Shown here one piece after another: positions 1 through 9,997 of a stretch of DNA of 64,000 nucleotides. A model generated the notes under the pieces. The model searched no databases and was not told where the DNA came from. It was given only the letters and a program-made list of their open reading frames with translations. The DNA is taken from the NCBI RefSeq assembly GCF_932526225.1, contig NC_064037.1:2048001-2112000 (forward strand). The letters run 5' to 3'. A program made the position numbers and the translations under genes. Positions within the stretch are counted from its first letter, which is position 1; each line of letters opens with the position of its first letter. The DNA is from Nematostella vectensis. Its lineage: Eukaryota > Cnidaria > Anthozoa > Actiniaria > Edwardsiidae.

Positions 1-812
1 ATAGCAGTTGTCGTCTCAAGGGTGTAGAATGACGTCTTGGTGATAAAACTAATTCTCTTTAGCCATCATCAGCCCTCATCCACCATCATCAGCTCTCATT
101 TACCCTCCCTCCCCTACCAACATCAACCCCCATGTCGACCTGATAGAGATGCTTGTCGTATTTTTAGGGCCAAAATCGGGCCTAATTGGGGTTCTATAAG
201 GGGGTACCCTAAACCCGACAGTCGGGAAAGAAAGATCCTCAATGGACTAAATGCCCGACAGTTTTCAATTTACCCAAATAATCAAGTAAATTGTCAACCT
301 AGTAAGCTCAAAATATTCTATATTTGTTTAGAAAGAGCAAGCGATTCTGAATTGAGCTTTGTTGTCGAAATTGAATGTTTTCCGTTAACTCTGTACACTA
401 TAAAATCGTAATTTTAGAAAGGTTTATAGCGGAGCCAGCGCGAGAGCTCCATAGGTATGCGACAGTTTTTTTGGTCACCGCGCGGGTTGCCCGCCCGCAC
501 ACTTTGCGTAATTTCGCAACACACTCCCCAGTGAAAAAAATAGAAATGAATACACTTTGCACTATCCGGATTGCTTTCTTTATAAAACCCAGACAGTTAC
601 GGTTAAAACATACAATAATTTGACTTTTTGTGTTTTTGTGTTTGCACTCACGGGATAGGGAACCTTGCGTCTTTTTCGCGCGTTTTGCTCTTGCAACTCG
701 CGGCCATCGGCCAACACGTTTGGTTGGAAAAATGTTAACATTATTTTTGTCTTGGTAAGAAACCAAGAAAGAACGGCACACTAAACACTTTTATAATATA
801 AAGATGTACAAA
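1..812. other. Intergenic DNA, no gene recognised
   Basis: The short open frames here have no recognisable domain and overlap each other on both strands, so none is called. The stretch from about 410 to 780 is more GC-rich, with CG-rich words, and could be an old dispersed repeat, but no second copy lies in this window to prove it. A small hairpin with arms CTTGGT and ACCAAG lies near 751-767. Confidence 0.5.
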
Positions 813-844
813 CAAGAGAGCATAAGATATCTTATGCTCTCTTG
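813..844. repeat. 32-bp perfect palindrome
   Basis: The left half CAAGAGAGCATAAGAT is followed directly by its exact reverse complement, with no spacer. It could extrude as a cruciform or be the centre of a small transposon. No function can be assigned. Confidence 0.85.
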
Positions 845-1280
845 GTACAAACTATGAATAGAAGGACAAACGATGGAATTAAAGAGTTAAAGACTCGTTA
901 TAGCCAAATTCGTTGTTGTGCGGCCTCCACGAATCCAAAATCCTTTCTTGTTTGGGAATAGCGCGTAGTCAACCAACCGTCTAAACCAATCGATGGCTCC
1001 CATATTTGTTATATGTTTTTTTGGTAATGCACGTCTTTTGCGAACCGGAGAAGGACTTTACGCCATGTGCACCCCCCCCCCCCCCCCCTAGGTACGGGCC
1101 TGCAGTACTTTAACTCTTTTCTATCATATACAATAAAAAGCTCTCAAGAGGATTTCAACCTGCTTTATTGAAGTTAGCCTCTAAATCAAATGCGTGCAAA
1201 AAGGGATTCTCAACATGGGGTTAAATCCGCCATTAAGCTTGGGTTTTATTCCTATTGTCCACTAGAATCCATTAGAGATA
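845..1280. other. Intergenic DNA with a poly-C tract
   Basis: No gene is seen. A run of 17 C residues lies at 1072-1088. The reverse-complement AATAAA at about 1162-1167 could be a distant polyadenylation signal for the reverse-strand LIM gene, but it is about 1 kb past the stop codon, so this is weak. Confidence 0.4.
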
Positions 1281-1748
1281 CAACTGTGATATAGGTACTA
1301 TAAGTGAGCGCATCACTATTAGAAGTGCACAACTGTGATGAGTGAGCGCGTCACTATTAGAAGTGCACATGTGATATAGGTACTATGAGTTAGCCCATCA
1401 CTATTAGAAGTGCACAACTGTGATATAGGTACTATGAGTTAGCCCATCACTAGGAGCGTGCAACTGTGATATAGATACTATGAGTTAGCCCATCACTAGG
1501 AGCGTGCAACTGTGATATAGGTACTATGAGTCAGCCCATCACTAGAAGCGTGCAACTGTGATAGAGGTACTATGAGTTAGCCCATCACTAGGAGCGTGCA
1601 ACTGTGATAGAGGTACTATGAGATAGCCCATCACTAAGAGCGTGCAACTGTGATAGAGGTACTATGAGTGAGCCCATCACTAGGAGCGTGCAACTGTGAT
1701 AGAGGTACTATGAGTGAGCCCATCACTTGGAGCATACGACTGTGATAG
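1281..1748. repeat. 46-bp tandem repeat, about 10 copies
   Basis: The unit starts CAACTGTGATAGAGGTACTA and ends with CACTAGGAGCGTG. The first two or three copies are diverged and carry a TATTAGAAGTGCAC variant; later copies are regular. Detached copies occur at about 2010-2060 (same orientation) and about 2110-2135 (inverted), so the motif has also moved outside the array. Confidence 0.85.
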
Positions 1749-2191
1749 TTAACAATTAGACTACGAGTTCGAGATTTCTATGAGTTAATAGATAGTCAAC
1801 AAGGTGCGAAGTGCCGAGTTGACTATTTGGCTCATAGAAAGCGAGAACAAATTGTCTAATAGTATAAATCCACTAACATACTACCTTCAAATAAAAGACG
1901 ATTTTAATAATTCTCAGTCGCTTTTGTCGCCGCTCAATAGATAGTGAGTAAGGGAGCCAATAAAATTGCGAGATTCGTGATAGTACGTGAGTGGATTTAA
2001 ACTAAAGGTACTAATGAGTGAGCCCATCACTAGGAGCGTACAACTTTGATATACTGTAGGTATTATGAGTGTACGAATGAATCTTATAAGACTGACCATT
2101 TTCTTATACACATGCACGCTCCTAGCAATAGGCTCCCTGTGTTGCACACTCAGCTATAAATGGGCTCCTTTTTCACATCTTGGGTTTGTCA
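1749..2191. other. Hairpin and detached repeat copies 3' of the LIM gene
   Basis: A hairpin pairs TTTCTATGAG (1775-1784) with CTCATAGAAA (1831-1840), and inside it ATAGTCAAC (1792-1800) with GTTGACTAT (1818-1826). The rest holds detached copies of the 46-bp repeat. It probably includes the 3' untranslated region of the reverse-strand LIM gene, whose stop codon is at 2192-2194. No good AATAAA lies close to the stop on that strand. Confidence 0.55.
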
Positions 2192-5104
2192 TTACTGTGT
2201 AAAGTTCAGAGCACCAGCACCAATTCCGAATCCAAAGCCTTTAATGCAAAACAGCTTCTTGTAACAGCCTGTAACGAAAAAAGGAAAAAAATTATAAATA
2301 AAATACGCAAACAAAGTAACTACTAGCCTTGACCATATTTTGTAACCTGGCATGTTCAGTACATGTACTCTGCTAGCGGAGCTTTCTTCCTGTTTGTTTT
2401 TATCAGTTCTCTTTATCCGTGTCGCGAGTCTGTTTTTTCGCGCTCTCGTTTGTTTAACAAACTAGAGGAAAAATCTAACAGGAAAAAGCTCTGCTGGTAG
2501 GGTGTGGTATATGTAGGCAATGATAAATCAACTTAGTCCCAGTCCCTGGCGTTCGCTCCTGGCTGCTTAGAATTGTGACGCCACAGGCAATCATCTCCCC
2601 GTTTTTTATCATCCTCGGTATCGTACCCAGACACCCGCGATGCATTTTGGGGAGGTTGAATAAGCGCACGGTGCATGACGGTAAGGATGCGGTTTCGGGG
2701 TCGGAATTTTGAATTTTTTTCCGTCTCCGCTTCCGAGTTCCTGTTGATGTCCCCGCAACAGCAAAAAACGACCAGGAAACCCGGAGCAGCATATGAATGT
2801 GATTGGTTAGTGTATAAAACGCCTTGGACTAATCTAATATCATATTGCGAGATCGTCTAAGTTCAATTCATTAAAATAAAGACGTCTATAAATCTTGCCT
2901 TTTACGCACGGGGGAGCGGGTACTTTACTCCCACTGAGAGAACATTTCTTCTAAGATTCCTGTCAGGTGGGGAAGGGGAGGCAATAAATGGGGGTGCATC
3001 AAATAATAAGATCATAAACTCACTATTGCAATAAATTTCTCTCTCGTGGTCGTTGACGGTGGTGGAGTCAAGACGATGATTGCATTCCTTGCACTTGAAG
3101 CACATCGCATGCCAGACCTACATTCCGAACAGCATTCATATTATCCATATAACCCGGGGCAGGTTTAGCCTCCCTCGCAGGCGTTTTTAGGCAGGCGTCG
3201 CTCGCTCCCTCTCAAGGGGGAGCGAGCGACGCCTGCCTAAAAACGCCTGCGAGGGAGGCTAGGGCAGGTTAGCAAAGAAGGCCTTTCTCTACCAGGGGTC
3301 TAATATTTATATATCAGAACCGTTTATAGTTCTTATAACCTTTCACTTATAGCAATCTGGTCAAAAGAAAGCATAGAAAAATGTCAAATTCTGTAAAGGG
3401 AATTGAATTTGATTGAAATTTGAATTTTCTACAGAGCCGCACGAAAGGAGATTGAATCGATAGAATGGTTTCCTATACTGGCGGGAAAATATAAAACAAA
3501 AATGTTGGCGAAGTGTTTTGTATTACAATGCCATCTACAATGAAACGAAAACCATTTAAAGCAGGGAATTTTATATGAGAAAAAAGAAAATATCGTTTTT
3601 GTTGAAGGTTTCAAAAACAGTGCGCGCTCGTGAGAATGTCGCCATTCTTGATTGCACATGCAGCGCGGGCAAAATGCAAAAAAAAAAAAAAAAAAACGAT
3701 TCACCGACTGCAAAATATCTGCTAAATTTTGCAGATTTGTTTCCTGAAGTTAAATAATCATTTGACTACCAGGTTGAGATATAAAGATGAAGGGTAAAAG
3801 TTGCAACCACACAACGATCTTCAGCAATAACTAAAAAGACATGAAGACGGAAACTAGTATATCGCGCGCACATATTTTCTCTGAGTAATTTGATTTACAT
3901 CTCGATATACGTCACAAATGACTGGACCCGGGCCTTCCAAATCACGGCCTTTTTACCGAATGTTGACCAAGATACATCAAAATTGCAGATTTGAGTTATT
4001 CGCGCGAACGCGCATTTTATAGTATCCATACGAACCACATACCATTTGGAAAATGAAAATATAAAGAATCGACCAGATCTAACAATTCTAAAAGGTCATA
4101 CGGACTTGCAAACAAGGCAGATGCAAACAAGGCTAAGTCAAGGTTGAGTAGCATGTATATAAAGGTGTCACCCACTTGGCCAGAACTAGCCTGCTTCTCT
4201 GGATCGTAGACCCTTTTCCCGCATCGCGGGCAACCCCCCGGTACACAGGGGCCCCCTATTGTCAAAGGATTTGGTATCAAAGGCGCAGTGCAAGGTATTT
4301 CTCCACGCTTGCCAGTATCCATGCTGAGTGTACCCGCACCACCACCGAACCCATATCCCTTTGGACCGAAAGCCTTTCCATAACAGGACTTGCAGTAAAT
4401 CTCATCTAAGAGTAAAAAAAGACATCGCAGATCAGGGAAATGCATATAACAATCAATATTACTAAAGCAAGGGGGGGCAGAAGACGGACAGGTAAGGGTT
4501 TGGGGGGAGGGGGGCAAGCGGATGACAAGTAGGGAGGAGGGAGCTAGGCGGATGACAGGTAGGGAGGGGGGGCAGGCGGATGACAAGTAGGGAGGGGGGG
4601 CTAGGCGGATGACAAGTGGGTAGGGGGGGCAGGCGAATGATAAGTAGGGGGCAGGCAGATGACAAGTAGGGGGGACAGACGGATGACAAATGGGGGGGGG
4701 GAAGGCGGATAATAAGTAGGGGGGCTAGCGGGATGACTAGTAGGAAGGGGGGCAGGCGGATGACCAGTAGGGGGGAAGGCGGATAACAAGTAGGGGGGCT
4801 AGAGGGATGACTAGTAGGGGTGGGGGCAGGCGGATGATAAGGGCGCCGGTGGCGTTCAAAGGGGGATTGAAAAGTAATACAAACTTCGCGGCGCATCGTC
4901 CTTGTTAGTCAGGTTTGACTCTGGATTTAAAGGTTATATTCATGTTAATATCTTTTTACCATCCTTGTTGGTCAGGTTTGTGCTATCCAGGCGCTTGTTG
5001 CAGTGTTTACACGTAAGACACGGCTTGTGCCAACTCTTGCCATTGGCTTTGGCCTGCTCAGCAAAATACACAGGCTTTTCGCAACGGGGGCACTTATCAG
5101 GCAT
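2192..5104 (-). CDS. CSRP: Cysteine and glycine-rich protein (two-LIM, CSRP/MLP family)
   Basis: Four exons on the reverse strand: 5104-4960, 4405-4176, 3117-3024 and 2268-2192. All introns are GT-AG and the frame closes exactly to give 181 residues; vertebrate CSRPs have about 190. LIM1 has zinc ligands C5, C8, H26, C29, C32, C35, C53 and C56. A glycine-rich block with the family signature GPKGYGFGGGAG follows at 62-73. LIM2 has C107, C110, H128, C131, C134, C137, C155 and C158, and a second glycine-rich tail ends the protein. Family members bind alpha-actinin and zyxin on actin filaments and also act in the nucleus in muscle differentiation. Introns 1 and 3 split the LIM domains at equivalent points, as expected from an ancient domain duplication. 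Odd points: the second glycine block reads LFCIKGFGFG, lacking the usual GPK, and an out-of-frame ATG lies 32 bp upstream of the chosen start. The family call is firm; which paralog it is cannot be decided. Confidence 0.93.
2269..3023 (-). other. Intron 3 of the LIM gene, no gene inside
   Basis: The stretch lies between donor GT at 3023-3022 and acceptor AG at 2270-2269. The part around 2480-2830 is more GC-rich than its flanks. It contains ATTGG followed by TATAAAA on the forward strand (about 2800-2818), which could be a promoter-like coincidence. Open frames here show no domain. Confidence 0.5.
3157..3270. mobile_element. 96-bp snap-back MITE with 9-bp target duplication
   Basis: Two 44-bp arms are exact reverse complements. 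They begin AGCCTCCCTCGCAGGCG on the left and end with its complement on the right, leaving only a few bases of loop near 3213. The element (3166-3261) is flanked on both sides by the 9-bp direct repeat GGGCAGGTT (3157-3165 and 3262-3270), the mark of a transposition event. Nine-base duplications are typical of Mutator-like transposases; that assignment is inferred. It sits in intron 2 of the LIM gene. The near-identical arms suggest a young insertion. Confidence 0.85.
3271..4110 (+). repeat. Dispersed ~850-bp repeat, copy A
   Basis: This stretch, inside intron 2 of the LIM gene, matches the reverse complement of about 56540-57395. Shared landmarks are the AAAGGCCT-like start, GGAATTGAATTTGATTGAAATTT, the CCACACAACG block, TTTGTGACGTATATCGAGATG-like sequence and GAGTTATTCGCGCGAA. 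Small insertions, deletions and substitutions separate the copies, so it is an old interspersed repeat. No protein domain is visible, so it is probably a non-autonomous transposon or a decayed terminal repeat. Boundaries are approximate to tens of bases. Confidence 0.75.
4470..4850. repeat. G-rich minisatellite in intron 1 of the LIM gene
   Basis: About a dozen imperfect copies of a ~28-35-bp unit built on GGCGGATGACAAGTAGG followed by a G5-G9 run. The G runs are on the forward strand, so the LIM gene transcript carries C runs here. The forward strand has many closely spaced G tracts and could form G-quadruplexes. Reverse-strand open frames rich in proline, serine and leucine are by-products of the repeat. 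Confidence 0.8.
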
Positions 5105-5188
5105 CCTTGAACTATACCTGAAGATTCAAAGTACATCCTTGAACTATAACTGAAGATTCAGAATAGATCCTTGAACTACACCTGGACT
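5102..5188. repeat. 32-bp tandem repeat overlapping the LIM gene start codon
   Basis: Three units of ATCCTTGAACTATACCTGAA type with a 32-bp period lie directly upstream of the coding sequence. The first unit contributes the start codon (5104-5102 on the reverse strand). The second has an upstream ATG at 5136-5134, which is out of frame with the protein and opens a frame overlapping the true coding start. In the third unit the ATG is lost. Confidence 0.75.
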
Positions 5189-5399
5189 TTAAAAAAAAAT
5201 TTTAGGATAATATTCTATTTTATTTTTTAAAGTGGTAAAAAAACGATTCTTTAACATTCCGGATAACGTTCAAGTATTATAAACAACAAAACAAAGTCAT
5301 GATTTCGTGAATTATAAATTTTCATTCCGCGGAACCCTGCTAGCTCAGACTGACTGTTTTAGATCCCATGGTCATACTGTATTATATAAAAAAATATCT
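5189..5399 (-). promoter_or_regulatory. Probable 5' flank of the LIM gene
   Basis: AT-rich sequence between the leader repeats and the 20-bp array. A reverse-strand TATATAA-like word lies near 5383-5390. No muscle CArG box with CC(A/T)6GG form is seen. The assignment as promoter rests only on position. Confidence 0.25.
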
Positions 5400-6290
5400 A
5401 TTCTGATCTACTTAGCATCGTTCTGATCTAGTTTGCATCATTTAATTAAGCTTGCATTCATTCTGATCTAGCTTGCATCATTCTGATCTAGCTTGCATCA
5501 TTCTGATCTAGTTTGCATCATTTTGATCTAGCTTGCATCATTCTGATTTAGTTTGCATCATTCTGATCTAGCTTGCACCATTCTGATCTAGCTTACACCA
5601 TTCTGATCTTGTTTGCACCATTCTGATCTAGTTTGCACCATTCTGATCTAGTTTGCATCATTCTGTTCTAGTTTGCACCATTCTGATCTAGTTTGCACCA
5701 TTCTGATCTAGCTTGCACCATTCTGATCTAGCGTGTACCACCATTCTGATCTTGTTTGCATCATTCTGATCTAGTTTGCATCATTCTGTTCTAGTTTGCA
5801 TCATTCTGATCTAGTTTGCACCATTCTGATCTAGCTTGCATCATTCTGATCTAGCGTGTACCACCATTCTGATCTTGTTTGCATCATTCTGATCTAGTTT
5901 GCACCATTCTGATATAGCTTGCACCATTCTGATCTTGTTTGCATCATTCTGATCTAGCTTGCACCATTCTGATCTAGCGTGCATCATTCTGATCTAGCTT
6001 GCACCATTCTGATCTGGTTTGTACCATTCTGACCTAGTTTGCATCATTCTGTTCTAGTTTGCATCATTCTGGCCTAGTTTGCATCATTCTGATCTAGCTT
6101 GCACAATTCTGACCTAGTTTGCATCATTCTGTTCTAGTTTGCATCATTCTGGACTAGTTTGCATCATTCTGATCTAGCTTGCACCATTCTGATCTAGTTT
6201 GCATCATTCTGTTCTAGTTTGCATCATTCTGAACTAGTTTGCATCATTCTGATCTAGCTTGCACCATTCTGAACTAGCTTGCAATTTCAT
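5400..6290. repeat. 20-bp tandem array, about 44 copies
   Basis: The unit is TTCTGATCTAGTTTGCATCA with a 20-bp period. Variants swap GTTTGCAT/GCTTGCAC, GATCTA/GTTCTA and ATCA/ACCA. Two units carry a few extra bases (GTACCACCA near 5740 and 5860). It lies upstream of the reverse-strand LIM gene. Many units contain TTTGCAT, seven of the eight bases of a POU-protein octamer. Whether it acts as a regulatory array is unknown. Confidence 0.9.
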
Positions 6291-8177
6291 GATTGTAGTA
6301 TACATCATAATTGCACAGTTCAATAGCACCAAGTGTTCTTAGGCATTTGCAATCTTGATATTATTTACACACACACAAATAAAACCTCAGTCTTTTGGCT
6401 TTAAACATTCTTTGCCACATAAAGAATTGCTCCCCCAGGCATTTGAAGAATAAAAACAAGAGCAAAACACGTACACTAGATTCTGATAATATTTCAACTT
6501 GGTCAAAACCTGAAAACAACCACTAAATAGCTAAATGGCGGGCAAGAGTGTTTGCTTTGTTTTTTTTGTTGAGATTTTTATTCGCGTAGAGTTTAGATGA
6601 ATTACTGAAAAAGATGCCTCTACTAACACACAGAAGAATGATTGGAATTTGAAAATAAAAATTGAACTTTGGTGACCATCGTTTGCATTTTTACATGATG
6701 CTTAAAGTTGTTTAAATAGTACCCTAACAACCCCCTAACATGAGCTTACAGTTCTCAACATGATATATCAATGTCTTTCCTTTGTGACAGAGATTTATCA
6801 TGGCCTAGTACTTAGTCATGCGCGAAAGCGGCACTTGCTATCTTCATCTTCTGCAGCCAAATGATTCCGTTTATTGTCAAACGTGGGATAAAATTCACTG
6901 AAAGAATTATCAACTATAACGACTATCGCTATAGTGATAATGTATAACAAAGTTTGAGATTGTCATGCAAGCGTTTGTGCATAGTAATTATTAATCTTGT
7001 TAGCGTATGTAGCCAGATGCCTCTACATTAACAGAAGGATTTCGAGAAAGTGGATAAAGGCTTACCTTTGTGAATTGAAAGACACGCGTGATGGAAAATC
7101 ACGAAATGACAAAATGAGTCTTTCCCACACACCGACCGAGCAATATGCCCGCAAATGTGATAAATACAAGAACCCCACCAGGACCCCACTGAGTTTGGCA
7201 TGCCCCCTGCCTTTAACACTCCATATTAACACCAGAATATTAACATATGAATAAAGAATTAAGCATGCAACCAATTTTATTTGCATTGTCAAAAGCTCTC
7301 ATTTGTGTCCATAGAATTAATTACTAGTTCTTTATATAAAAAAGCATCCAAAATTACATATATTAGACCTTTCAGTTTTACTGTTTCATTCCCCAATCAC
7401 AGACCAAAATTTCGAAATAGGAGGCAAGGTTTTTGTAAGCTATAGGCCAGCCCTCTAAGATTTTTCTTAAAGCCGCAAGAGGCAAAACAAAGAAGAGTAA
7501 ACTGAAGAGAGTATGTGGTAAAGCCAAAACATGTAAAGCAGCAGCCATTTGGTTTGTGGTCCAACTGTTTATTTTTTGAAATACCTGTGGTTTTGTCACA
7601 CAGGCATGCTCCTCGTAGAACTAAGTGTTTGGATCCTCTCTTTGCCTTTAAAAAAGCGGTGGTTTTCTTCTTGTAACTATGGCAATAATTATTTGCTAAA
7701 AAACGTATGGCTTCTCCACTATCAAAACTGCAGCAAAAATACTAATTGATGACAGATATGAATTCCCTGGGTATATATAATAAATAAAGCAGATTCAATT
7801 TTGAATCCGAGAAATTCAAAATTGAATCTGAAGATTCCAGTCTCGTTTAAAATATTTCAACATACCTACCATACTGAGCTTATTGTTACCTCAAAATAGA
7901 GACCTTTGTGGACGTAATATAGAGCACTGGGCCTCTGAGGGAAATGTAACAAACGACAAGTTCGCAAAGTAACTTGTGATTGACGCGTCTTACGAATAAC
8001 GAGAGATAGCAATGAGTACGATTGTCGATTAGCTATCAAAATAGGGTTATCGCGAGAGGAATTATTTCTAGACTTTATACTTATGCATGAATACCAACAG
8101 AAGGCCCGCCTCTACGCAAACTATACCAGAATAAAGTTTGCTCAATGGGCAATTCTTTGCTTTTTTAAAAGCATTAA
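6291..8177. other. Unique intergenic DNA, no gene recognised
   Basis: Open frames at about 6997-7254, 7378-7599 and 7549-7749 are short, overlap on opposite strands and show no domain. A short CA run lies near 6366-6380. A 17-bp hairpin (7790-7806 with 7814-7830, arms based on AGATTCAATTTTGAAT) is the only clear structure. The sequence joins the large array at about 8178 without a visible duplication. Confidence 0.5.
7790..7830. repeat. 17-bp inverted repeat, 7-base loop
   Basis: CAGATTCAATTTTGAAT is followed by a 7-base spacer and its exact reverse complement. It could be a small snap-back element or a hairpin; nothing further can be said. Confidence 0.7.
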
Positions 8178-8632
8178 AATGTTCTATTTGAAGGGGTGCA
8201 TTTTGTACAGGGAAGCATACATAGAATGCTTAACTGGTGGAGAGGGAAGAGGTAAAAGTTTATTGAGCATAATTTCAACAATAGCAGGGGGAAGAGAGGG
8301 GCACTCTCTTCATACAATATTGCAATTGTTACCTATTATTAAATAAGTTTGTAACATGTCTTTGTTTATTAAGCAAGGTCTATTTCTGAGACAAGCAAAC
8401 TCAAGTATGGCTGTTGAAATAACAGGTGAGTGTTAAAAGAAAAACAATTATCTGATTAGAAAACTACTGTAGATTCCTTTGCACCAAAATAAGAACAAAC
8501 TTCATTTTGTTTGTTATTTATGAGGAACGAGATGAGCTATACAAAGCCATAAAGAAATATGTATTGCTCATCTAAATTATACAAGTAAATGATAATATTA
8601 AAAAAGAACTACTGTAAGTAATTAGAGTGGTT

Positions 8633-8762
8633 TTCATTAACCCGTGAAACAAAGTGTGATAGTTAAACGGTAATAGTTAGAAAAAAAAAACAAAAAAAAG
8701 AACAATAGAATCAGATCACCACAAAGTGTAATACGCTAAAGCGTAGTTCACGGGTTAATGAA
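8633..8762. repeat. 130-bp inverted-repeat module, present in each unit
   Basis: The 16-bp arm TTCATTAACCCGTGAA (8633-8648) is exactly complementary to 8747-8762. Between the arms is a second hairpin TACGCT-AA-AGCGTA (8732-8745). The module recurs in each array unit at the same place, about 1.3 kb upstream of the B-box. A few units have single mismatches in an arm (near 14699, 38947 and 44909), and one has lost its left arm (near 44852). It may be a small MITE carried along by the array, or a functional palindrome. Confidence 0.8.
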
Positions 8763-9737
8763 GGTTTTGACATTTCAACCTTACATCCACATGAAAGTAA
8801 TGCCTAATATCGAGTGCCCTACAGTAAGTGTTTTGCAGTCAAGTTGTTTTCTGTTAGTAGGTAAAAAATTATTCTAAATAATAGTAATCATAGCTATGGT
8901 CACCACTTACACATATAGCACTTGTAATGAAAAGAAAGAAAAAATATATATATGCAGTCAAACAACAGAATTGCATGATAACCTTGAATATATTGAATAA
9001 AGGACTGCAAAAAAACATCTTTTGTACTAGTTGCTTGAATTGACCCTTGGCTATTTTTAGCTGAATTTCCCTCCCCCTCTAAAAAAGAAAATAATAATAA
9101 TAATAATAGAACAAAACTAAAAAGAAAACAAACACAACAGAGACCTCCACCAACAATTTTGATTTTTTTTTTACTTTCCTTTAAAGGGGGAGTGTCTTGT
9201 TTAAGAGATTTGCAATAGCTTTAGAGCCCTGACACAATGAACTTCAGTGAAATTCTAATACTGACTTATGAGCTTTTGGTACATGTGGGAGACTTTAAAC
9301 AAAACAAAAAAAATGACCACAAACTGTCCATTAACATAGTTTTCAATATAATATTGCATATTATTTAATAAGGTATTGACAGCTTTTAAAAAGTTCAACT
9401 GTTTGTTGACACTTAAAAGCCTACAATAATCACTGACTCCAGTTATGCGCAGTACTATGCTGCTGCCCCTTTAAAGTAAAATACAGCTTTACTTAGTCAG
9501 CGTAGACAAAATTGCGGATTTTGTCAATATTCTAATACGAAGATGTCAATATTCTCCCCCCTTACGTCTTTATTTCTATTTATTTTATGATTTTCACATG
9601 ATACCAAAACAGCGTCTTTTTTCTTCGCTAATTTGATGTCTGTACACAATAAAAGAGATGCGCCCGTGCGCATGGCGAGTCCCCAAGGGACCCAAGACGC
9701 CCAAATAGACCTCTATTTTTTGTCATCCACAATCTCG

Positions 9738-9997
9738 GCGAGCTGTGCGTGGCGTAACCGTATTACAGGCCTGGGATCCTGGTTATTGTCCTCCCCATTA
9801 ATGCGCGGGTTGGGATAACATTGCAAGAGTGTTGTGCAGCATATTCGCTCGGAAATATCGGTGCTTGGGGCCTTCGGGTTCTTTACAGCCTTCCGTAAAA
9901 GCCTTGTGCTGCCATACCGATTGGGTAATCCGTATGAATGGTTTCCGTTTTGTTCTTCAGACCGGGTTCGATCCCAGGCCAATGGTCTTTTTTTTTT
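9738..9997 (+). ncRNA. Candidate Pol III RNA, copy 1
   Basis: First copy. A-box at 9750-9760, B-box at 9965-9975, T10 at 9988-9997. It carries GCAGC where most copies read ACAGC (extending the internal GCAGCA/TGCTGC stem by one pair) and a private GTATGAATGG change. Flanks resemble copies 2, 3, 19 and 21. Confidence 0.5.

Noticed and set aside
2475-2860. Opposed open frames and a TATAAAA/ATTGG pair inside LIM intron 3
   Set aside because: No domain is visible and the promoter-like words are short enough to be chance.
4462-4896. Proline-rich reverse-strand frames (RLPPLPTCHPPSPP)
   Set aside because: Direct translation of the G-rich minisatellite within LIM intron 1.
5400-6290. CRISPR-like array
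   Set aside because: The 20-bp units are directly adjacent with no spacers; it is a simple tandem repeat.
8083-8346. Forward frame at the left edge of the array
   Set aside because: It crosses the junction between unique DNA and the array, so it cannot be a conserved gene; the composition is ordinary spacer.
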